A DNA stretch of 58,817 nt from Halovivax sp. (GTDB taxonomy: Archaea; Halobacteriota; Halobacteria; Halobacteriales; Natrialbaceae). How positions within the stretch are numbered: position 1 is the stretch's first letter; each line of letters starts with the position of its first letter. The stretch lies in NCBI GenBank assembly GCA_007119345.1, contig SKPV01000018.1, positions 1 to 58,817 of the forward strand, in the 5' to 3' direction. Shown piece after piece: positions 53,338 through 58,817 of the stretch. Position numbers and translations under genes: made by a program. The notes beneath the pieces were generated by a model, which was not told the DNA's origin, did no database searches, and worked only from the letters and a program-made list of their open reading frames with translations.

Positions 53338-53515
53338 GCGCGAGCGGACGCTGGCCGCGACGGTGTGGACGCTACGTCGACCGGCCGCGGCGGTGGGCGC
53401 GATGCGACAGGTCGCCACGACTGCGTGGACCCGATGCTGACCGGACGCGGAAACCGCGGGGACGCTACGTCGACCGGCCGCGGCGACGACCGTCGCCGTC
53501 GCTCGCGTACGAAAG
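53338..53515. repeat. Imperfect repeats downstream of the cyclo-ligase gene
   Basis: ACGCTACGTCGACCGGCCGC occurs at about 53369 and about 53462, with decayed GGACGCTG-type copies between and before. The array starts close to the stop codon of the cyclo-ligase gene in a convergent spacer. Confidence 0.6.
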
Positions 53516-53760
53516 AACGGAGGGCCGGGAGGTGCTAGGCCCGGCCCTCAGTGTGGCACTCCTGAAGGGTGCTGTGGTGGGATTGCTGGAAGCACGGGAT
53601 CGGCGAACTATCGACCGCAACTGGTGCCCGTTACCTCCGTTTCGATTTGTGGACTCGATCGGACTTCAATGGCGCCGACCGTGTAGCACCGTTACCGACA
53701 GTAAACCAGAATTGAGCCGCGTTCAAATCCTTGATATCGGGGTTCAGAGCGTTCAATAAC
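53516..53760. ncRNA. Candidate structured RNA in a convergent spacer
   Basis: A perfect 10-bp stem with a 10-base loop (GAGGGCCGGG at 53520-53529, CCCGGCCCTC at 53540-53549) is followed by GCACTC-loop-GGGTGC (53556-53572). Further weak pairing (ACGGG/CCCGT) follows. The sequence changes to lower GC after 53630. An open frame from 53532 exists but looks random. No canonical SRP, RNase P or tRNA pattern was recognised. The strand is unknown; it could also be a bidirectional terminator. Confidence 0.4.
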
Positions 53761-53765
53761 GCTGT

Positions 53766-54113
53766 TTAGCGAATCCCGGCAATTTCTTCCGCGACCACGT
53801 TCGCGTCGGCGATCCGGGGGTCGACCGCGAGGTCGAGCTGTCCCCTGACGAACTCCGGGAGCGTGTCGGTCGCGTAGACCACGATCCGCAGCTCGTCGGT
53901 GAGGTCGCGTGCGATCGGGATGGACGTCGCCTGTGCGACGTCGGTGAGCACGAAGAGGTCCGCCGACCCGACCCCGGCTTCCTCGAGGGCGGGCCGAGTC
54001 GCGACCTCCTCGAGGCGCGTCACCGCGACGCCCTCGTCCTCGAGCGCGGCGCCGATCCCGTCCTCGTCCGGGCCGGCGACGATGGCCGTCCGGCCGTCCG
54101 TGTTCGAACTCAT
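53766..54113 (-). CDS. DUF7126 family protein in the pyrG-guaA operon
   Basis: This 115-residue protein begins MSSNTDGRTAIVAGPDEDGI and continues GAALEDEGVAVTRLEEVATR, then LFVLTDVAQATSIPIARDL. It looks like a Rossmann-like or receiver-like alpha/beta domain: alternating strands and helices are visible. I recall this as DUF7126, of unknown function. Its start overlaps the guaA stop by ATGA, so it is coupled to nucleotide synthesis genes. Confidence 0.75.
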   Translation of the reverse strand: MSSNTDGRTAIVAGPDEDGIGAALEDEGVAVTRLEEVATRPALEEAGVGSADLFVLTDVAQATSIPIARDLTDELRIVVYATDTLPEFVRGQLDLAVDPRIADANVVAEEIAGIR

Positions 54114-55027
54114 TCGTACTCGATGGTCGCGGGCGGTTTGTGGGTGACGTCGTAGACGACGCGGGCGACGGTCTCGTTCTCCCCGGTGATGCGGGACTGG
54201 ATCCGCTGGAGGGTCTCCCAGTCGATCTCCTGGGCCCTGGCGGTCATCCCGTCGCGGGAGTCGACCGAGCGGACGGAGACGACCCAGCCGTGGACGCGGT
54301 TGTCGCCTTTCACGCCCGTGGCTTTGCCGATCACCGCCGCGAGCGCCTGCCACGGTTCGTACTTCTCGAGTTCCTCCTCGACCACGTGACAGGCCTCGCG
54401 GGCCACGTCGAGCTTCTCCTCGGTGACCTCGCCGATCACGCGGACGGCGAGGCCGGGGCCGGGGAACGGCATTCGCTCGGCGACGAGCTCGTCGAGTCCG
54501 AGGTGTCGGGCGACCTCCCGCACCTCGTCCTTGTAGAGGTCGCGGACGGGCTCGACGATGCCGTCGAAGTCGACGACCTCCGGCAGGCCGCCGACGTTGT
54601 GGTGAGACTTGATGCCGCCCTCGCTCTCTATCCGATCGGGATAGATCGTCCCCTGGACGAGGTAGTCGGCGTCGGCATCTCTCGCCTCCCGCTCGAACTC
54701 CCGGATGAACTGCTCGCCGATGACGTGGCGCTTCTCCTCGGGATCGGTCACGCCCTCGAGTTCGCCGAGGAACCGGTCTTTGGCGTCGACGATCCGCAGC
54801 GACTCCATGTAGTCGAACGTCTCTCGGATCTGGTCGGTCTCGCCCTTGCGCATCAGGCCGGTGTCGACGTACACCGGCGTCAGGCGCTCGCCGATCGCCT
54901 CGTAGGCCAGCGCGGCCGCCACGGAGGAGTCGACCCCGCCCGAGAGCGCGATGACGGCGTTCGCGTCGCCGATCTCCTCGCCGATCTCCTCGATCGCCTC
55001 GGGGACGAACGTCTCGACGTCGACCAT
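54110..55027 (-). CDS. guaA: GMP synthase ATP-pyrophosphatase subunit
   Basis: This 305-residue subunit holds the PP-loop (SGGVDSS at residues 30-36) and the dimerisation domain (MPFPGPGLAVRVIGEVTE, then HKPPATIEYE). It makes GMP from XMP using ammonia provided by a separate glutaminase subunit, as in other archaea. That subunit gene is not in the window. It overlaps pyrG upstream by ATGA and DUF7126 downstream by ATGA. Confidence 0.93.
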   Translation of the reverse strand: MVDVETFVPEAIEEIGEEIGDANAVIALSGGVDSSVAAALAYEAIGERLTPVYVDTGLMRKGETDQIRETFDYMESLRIVDAKDRFLGELEGVTDPEEKRHVIGEQFIREFEREARDADADYLVQGTIYPDRIESEGGIKSHHNVGGLPEVVDFDGIVEPVRDLYKDEVREVARHLGLDELVAERMPFPGPGLAVRVIGEVTEEKLDVAREACHVVEEELEKYEPWQALAAVIGKATGVKGDNRVHGWVVSVRSVDSRDGMTARAQEIDWETLQRIQSRITGENETVARVVYDVTHKPPATIEYE

Positions 55028-56685
55028 CAGACGGTCACCTCCGTGTCGGCGTCGCGGCCCGCGCCCGTCCGCTCCAGCACCGCCTCGACGAACCCGACGA
55101 ACGGCGGGCTCGGATCGTCCGGTCGCGAACTGTACTCGGGGTGGAACTGCGTCCCGAGGAAGAACGGGTGGCCCTCGAGTTCGAGAATCTCCATCCGGTT
55201 GCCGGCGGTCCCCGAGAAGACGAAGGGTTCGTCCGCGAAGTCCTCGAAGTACTCGGGGTTGACCTCGTAACGGTGGCGGTGACGCTCCGTGCAGGAGGTG
55301 TCGCCGTAGAGTTCGTAGGCCAGGGTCTCCGGCTCGATGACCGTCGTGTGTTCGCCGAGGCGCATCGTCCCGCCCATGTTCTCGACTTCGTACTGCTCGG
55401 GGAGGATGTCGATGACCGGGTGCGGCGTGTCCTCCTCCATCTCCGCCGAGTGGGCCCCCTCGTAGCCGAGGACGTTGCGGGCGTACTCGACGACGGCCAT
55501 CTGGAAGCCGAGACAGAGGCCGAGAAACGGGACGTCGTTCTCGCGGGCGTACTCGATCGCACGGATCTTACCTTCGGTCCCGCGCATGCCGAAGCCGCCC
55601 GGGACGACGATCCCGTCGGCCTCGCGCAGACGCTCGACGTGTCTGTCGGCCATCTCGTCGGCGTCGACCCAGCGGGTCTCGACGTCGACTCCCAGCTCGA
55701 AGCCGGCGTGCTTGAGCGACTCGTGGATCGACATGTAGGCGTCTTCGAGGTCGTACTTGCCGACGAGGGCGATCTCGACGGTTCCGGTCTTCTCGCACGT
55801 GACGATCTCTCGCCACTCGCTGGCGCGCTGACCCTGTGGCAGGGCGTCCTCCGCCAAACCGAGGCGTTCGAGGACGTACTGGTCGAGCCCCTCCTCCTCG
55901 ACGACGAGGGGAACGTGGTAGACGTCCTCGACGTCCGGGTTCGAAAAGACCGCTTCGGTGGGAATGTCACAGAAGAGCGCGATCTTCTCTTTCGTCTCCG
56001 GTGCGAGCTTCTCGTCCGAGCGTCCCACGATGACGTCGGGCTGGAGGCCGATCGAGCGAACTTCCTTCACCGAGTGCTGGGTGGGTTTGGTCTTTTGCTC
56101 GCCGTTTTTCGAGTACGGAACCAGCGTCACGTGGACGAAGAGGACGTTCTCTTCGGGCTCTTCGTGGGCGAACTGGCGCAGCGCCTCGAGGTAGGGCATC
56201 CCCTCGATGTCGCCGACCGTGCCGCCGACCTCGACGATGCAGACGTCGTGGCCCTCGGCGGCCTCGCGGATCCGGCGCTTGATGTCGTCGGTGATGTGCG
56301 GGATGATCTGGACGGTCTTGCCCAGGTAGTCCCCGGCGCGCTCTTTCTCGATGACGTGCTGGTAGGTCTTGCCCGTCGTGATGTTGTGATCGGAGGTCAT
56401 GTCGATCCCCAGGAACCGCTCGTAGTTCCCCAGGTCGAGGTCGACCTCGCCGCCGTCTTTCAGGACGTAGACCTCCCCGTGCTGGAAGGGGTTCATCGTC
56501 CCGGCGTCGACGTTGAGGTAGGGATCGACCTTCACCGCGGTCACGTCGAACCCGGCGTTCTCGAGGAGTCGGCCGGTGCTCGCGGCCGTGATGCCCTTCC
56601 CGAGCCCCGACATCACCCCGCCGGTGACGAAGATGAACTTGTTCCCCAGGCTGGGGTCGTAATGAGTGTCCGATTCCGTCGGCAT
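55027..56685 (-). CDS. pyrG: CTP synthase
   Basis: This 552-residue enzyme makes CTP from UTP. The synthase domain has FIFVTGGVMSGLGKGITAAS, LNVDAGTMNPFQHGEVYVL and IVEVGGTVGDIEGMPYLEAL. The glutaminase domain has VVPGGFGMRGTEGKI, LGLCLGFQMAVVEYARN (Cys nucleophile) and QFHPEYSSRPDDPSPPF. No residue seems to be missing. It leads the pyrG-guaA-DUF7126 operon; all three are coupled by ATGA overlaps. Confidence 0.95.
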   Translation of the reverse strand: MPTESDTHYDPSLGNKFIFVTGGVMSGLGKGITAASTGRLLENAGFDVTAVKVDPYLNVDAGTMNPFQHGEVYVLKDGGEVDLDLGNYERFLGIDMTSDHNITTGKTYQHVIEKERAGDYLGKTVQIIPHITDDIKRRIREAAEGHDVCIVEVGGTVGDIEGMPYLEALRQFAHEEPEENVLFVHVTLVPYSKNGEQKTKPTQHSVKEVRSIGLQPDVIVGRSDEKLAPETKEKIALFCDIPTEAVFSNPDVEDVYHVPLVVEEEGLDQYVLERLGLAEDALPQGQRASEWREIVTCEKTGTVEIALVGKYDLEDAYMSIHESLKHAGFELGVDVETRWVDADEMADRHVERLREADGIVVPGGFGMRGTEGKIRAIEYARENDVPFLGLCLGFQMAVVEYARNVLGYEGAHSAEMEEDTPHPVIDILPEQYEVENMGGTMRLGEHTTVIEPETLAYELYGDTSCTERHRHRYEVNPEYFEDFADEPFVFSGTAGNRMEILELEGHPFFLGTQFHPEYSSRPDDPSPPFVGFVEAVLERTGAGRDADTEVTV

Positions 56686-56888
56686 ACCGACTCTGCGCGA
56701 GTCTGGGTGAAAACGATTTCGGGACCGCACCGTCAGTGCCAGTCCGTCACGACCGGCCGGCTGGACCGCTCCGAAAGGGGTCGTTTACCGGGATAGCGAC
56801 AGCCTACCCTCGGGGGGTCGCGCCGGTCCCCGGCGGCTGCAGACGAGAACGGCCGCAGGGTGACCGCCGTCAGGACCGTCCACGGAAA

Positions 56889-56980
56889 GGTACCGGCACC
56901 GTTCTTGTCGACCGCGGGTGGATGCCGGCGCCGTTCGTATCGGCCGCGGGTGGATGCCGGCGCCGTTCGTATCGGCCGCG
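56889..56980. repeat. 32-bp tandem repeat, two perfect units and one degenerate
   Basis: Perfect units start at 56917 and 56949 (each GGTGGATGCCGGCGCCGTTC), and a degenerate copy (GGTACCGGCACCGTTCTTGT) begins at about 56889. Confidence 0.85.
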
Positions 56981-57223
56981 GATCAGCGTCCTCGCCGATC
57001 ACCACGGGCGACCAGATGGCACAGCCGACCGACGCGATCGTTCCGATCACGCGCCGAGGAATCTCAGTTCGCTCCCTCGAGTTGCCGGCGCCGTTCCGAC
57101 GCTCTCCTCGCACGCGGTCGATCCATCCCCGTGCCGGCGACCGTGAGGCGGTCACGCCGTCTCGTTCCCGTCTGACGCCTCTCGCTCCAGGATCCTCGCC
57201 ACCCGTCTACGCCGCTGACCGAC

Positions 57224-57343
57224 GCGACTGCTCGCACGCTGTTCGATGCGTCTGCTCGTACGCTGTTCGATGCGTCTGCTCGTACGCTGTTCGATGCGTC
57301 TGTTCGCACGCTGTCCGATGCGATCGTTCGCACGCTGTCGGAC
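57224..57343. repeat. Five 24-bp tandem repeats
   Basis: Units start at 57224, 57248, 57272, 57296 and 57320. Each begins GCG and contains TCGTACGCTGTTCGAT or TCGCACGCTGTCCGAT. The central two units are identical. The period is a multiple of three, so open frames pass through the array on both strands, but the translated peptides are not protein-like. Confidence 0.88.
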
Positions 57344-57446
57344 GTCCGCCGCTCGACGTCGATCCGCGTCGGGCCGTCGGATCGAGTTCCCTCACCGGCG
57401 GTGCCGTGGCTGACGATGCGGGATCCGCGACCAAACAGGAGGGTCG

Positions 57447-57722
57447 CTACGGTTCGACGTAGCGTTCGACCCACTCCTGTCGGTTCTCGAGCGCGCGTCG
57501 GCCCTTCGGCGTCAGCGCGTAATAATTCGTCCGGCGGTCGAGCTGCCCCTTCTCGACCAGGTCGTGCTCGACGAGAGCGTCCAGGTTCGGATAGAGGCGC
57601 CCGTGAGTGACGGGCTGGTCGACGTAGTCGTTGATGTCGTCCAGAATCTCCTGGCCGGACGGTCGGTCCATCCCGGCGATGACGTACAGCAGGTCTCGTT
57701 GAAAGCCGGTGAGCTGATCCAT
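57447..57722 (-). CDS. PadR-family transcriptional regulator
   Basis: This 91-residue winged-helix protein reads LTGFQRDLLYVIAGMDRPSG near the start, THGRLYPNLDALVEHDLVEK as the recognition helix/wing and TNYYALTPKGRRALENRQEW after it. Haloarchaeal PadR proteins often act as small repressors of adjacent or distant genes. No inducer domain is present. Its position facing away from the NUDIX gene suggests independent expression. Confidence 0.9.
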   Translation of the reverse strand: MDQLTGFQRDLLYVIAGMDRPSGQEILDDINDYVDQPVTHGRLYPNLDALVEHDLVEKGQLDRRTNYYALTPKGRRALENRQEWVERYVEP

Positions 57723-58045
57723 GGAACCCTCTGAAAATGACCGTTGCCGGGACTGTGGCTTTGTTATGAACGAGGTACGTGCTGGCGGTCGGGACGAAGG
57801 TGGCGCGTAGCGGTCGTCTCGACGGCCTAATCCGCCGATTTCGAGGACGCTCGGACCCGACGGCGCGGACGACATCTGGCGGCGTGGGCGAGAGCCGACG
57901 GTCGACTTGATGGCGAGAAAATGGCGTCGTTAGGCCCCAAACTGGCCGATTCGATCGCGATGACGACCGTTCAGCGGTGCGGAGGAGGCCTCCCCGCCGA
58001 CCGCGCGACGCGCCACTTTTGCGACCGACCCGCGTAGCTCCGGGT
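57723..58045. other. Divergent spacer between padR and the NUDIX gene
   Basis: It carries a TATA-like CACTTTTGCG (58013-58022) about 24-33 bp before the NUDIX ATG and the padR promoter at the left end. No gene is seen. Confidence 0.5.
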
Positions 58046-58600
58046 ATGTCAGACGATCCGCTCGCCTGGGAGACCCTCGATCGCGAGGTAGCGTACGCCT
58101 GCCCGGGATTCGACGTGATTACCGAGACCGTTCGCCTCCCCGACGGCGTCGAGACCGATTTCGACTACCTCTCCGAGCCCCCGAGCGTGGCGGTGCTGGC
58201 GTTCACGCCCGACGAGAACGTCGTCCTCGTCGAGGAGTGGCGCCAGGCGGTCGAGCGCACGAACGTCGGGATCCCGGCCGGCGGCGTCGAGCCGTCGGAC
58301 GAGGACATCCCGGCGGCCGCCCGACGCGAGCTCGCGGAGGAGACGGGCTACGAGGCCGAGACGGTCGAGCCGCTGCTCACCGTCGAGCCGGCGAACGGCT
58401 TCGCGGACAGCGTCCGGCACGTCTTCGTCGCCCGCGGCTGTCGCCCGACCGCCGAGCAGCGACTCGACGCCGACGAGTCCATTGACGTTCGCGCAACCCC
58501 GTATCCCGACCTGCGCGAGGCCGTCGTCGCCGGAGACGTCCGGGACGGGAGGACGGCGCTGGCCGTCTCGTACTACGAGCTGGTCGGCGACGATTCGTAA
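58046..58600 (+). CDS. NUDIX hydrolase
   Basis: This 184-residue protein carries the NUDIX box within GIPAGGVEPSDEDIPAAARR and ELAEETGYEAETVE (G-x5-E-x7-REUxEExGU pattern). The N-terminal FDVITETVRLPDGVETDFDY and the sensitivity to ADP-ribose-type proteins suggest ADP-ribose or sugar-nucleotide hydrolysis, but this is inference. It ends SYYELVGDDS. Confidence 0.88.
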   Translation: MSDDPLAWETLDREVAYACPGFDVITETVRLPDGVETDFDYLSEPPSVAVLAFTPDENVVLVEEWRQAVERTNVGIPAGGVEPSDEDIPAAARRELAEETGYEAETVEPLLTVEPANGFADSVRHVFVARGCRPTAEQRLDADESIDVRATPYPDLREAVVAGDVRDGRTALAVSYYELVGDDS

Positions 58601-58712
58601 TCCGTTCCTCACCCGCGATCCCTCGCGGCGGCGCCGGCACTGCGGATCGGAACGGCCTCGCCGCTCGGAATCGGTCGGCGAAAAAATCCGCTCGCGTGAG
58701 TCGCCCCGGCGA

Positions 58713-58817
58713 TCAGGTCAGCGCCGCGATCGAGGGCGCCTCGTCGTCTTCCTCATCGTCCTCGCCGTCGTCCATCTCTTCCTCGTCATCGACTTCTTCG
58801 TCATCGACTTCTTCGTC
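58713..58817 (-). CDS. C-terminal end of an acidic protein (start beyond window)
   Basis: The last 34 codons read DEEVDDEEVDDEEEMDDGED and end DEAPSIAALT before the stop. The tail is Asp/Glu rich, a common feature of haloarchaeal proteins. The domain lies outside the window, so I cannot name it. The gene converges on the NUDIX gene. Confidence 0.6.
   Translation of the reverse strand, partial: DEEVDDEEVDDEEEMDDGEDDEEDDEAPSIAALT

Larger units (their letters stand above)
56686..57446. other. Spacer of 760 bp with two tandem-repeat arrays
   Basis: The region between pyrG and the padR gene has no gene that I can recognise. Frames are Arg/Ser/Cys rich and come from the repeats at 56889-56980 and 57224-57343. 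Confidence 0.55.

Noticed and set aside
57224..57343. Cys-rich repeat protein
   Set aside because: The frame exists only because the 24-bp period keeps it open; there is no start context and no acidic bias.
1..58817. tRNA or rRNA genes, insertion sequences, prophage
   Set aside because: No cloverleaf, rRNA core sequence, transposase, integrase or terminal inverted repeats were found on reading; small degenerate remnants cannot be excluded by eye.

Overview
The window is a stretch of a haloarchaeal chromosome (class Halobacteria). The evidence is the high GC content, very acidic proteins, short leaders with TATA-like boxes about 25-30 bp before start codons, twin-arginine lipoproteins, type IV pilins of the haloarchaeal type, a bat-type HTH regulator, archaeal TFS, NAC and TrmI, and a PurN-PurH fusion. 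No rRNA, tRNA, CRISPR array, intact insertion sequence or phage gene was found. The window is mostly core metabolism with gene-poor spacers.

Layout. 1-817: two tandem type IV pilin genes, the first cut by the window edge. 818-3839: a gene-poor 3 kb with a 41-residue acidic protein, a probable gene remnant, hairpin-rich sequence and three 25-bp-spaced copies of a 12-bp palindrome. 3840-15910: a DUF1059 protein with an ArsM-like methyltransferase, a lipoprotein of the polysaccharide deacetylase fold without the usual metal residues, a bat-type regulator, DUF5797, an MFS transporter, DUF5789, TFS, the PUA-NAC-TrmI cluster and a NYN protein. 16068-23587: HtpX, then dapA-dapB-dapD-lysA-dapF-dapE, most of the succinylase route to lysine. 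23667-37188: an acyl-CoA and beta-keto acid region (crotonase, BKACE, dienoyl-CoA-reductase-like SDR, carboxyltransferase, acyl-CoA dehydrogenase, acyl-CoA ligase), interrupted by a nucleotidase, VapBC, a frameshifted secreted protein with a small membrane protein, and an M28 peptidase. 37395-40595: divergent purB and purNH. 40710-50665: a frameshifted BAAT-type hydrolase, UspA, SIMPL, carA divergent from an Lrp regulator, a BNR-repeat protein, a PHP protein, a lipid-kinase remnant, an idi homologue and small proteins. 50781-58817: alcohol dehydrogenase, MoaB/Mog, 5-FTHF cyclo-ligase, a candidate structured RNA, pyrG-guaA-DUF7126, PadR, NUDIX, and the end of an acidic protein.

The most striking window-wide pattern is that many spacers, above all those where two genes converge, carry short tandem repeats (periods about 17-57 bp, 2-5 copies). 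Some repeat arrays include the stop codon and last codons of the adjacent gene (alcohol dehydrogenase, idi, Lrp). Several enzymes lack a textbook catalytic residue: the deacetylase-like lipoprotein, the IDI homologue, the SDR and the acyl-CoA dehydrogenase. Two genes carry apparent frameshifts. I could not run searches, so family names rest on motif recognition.
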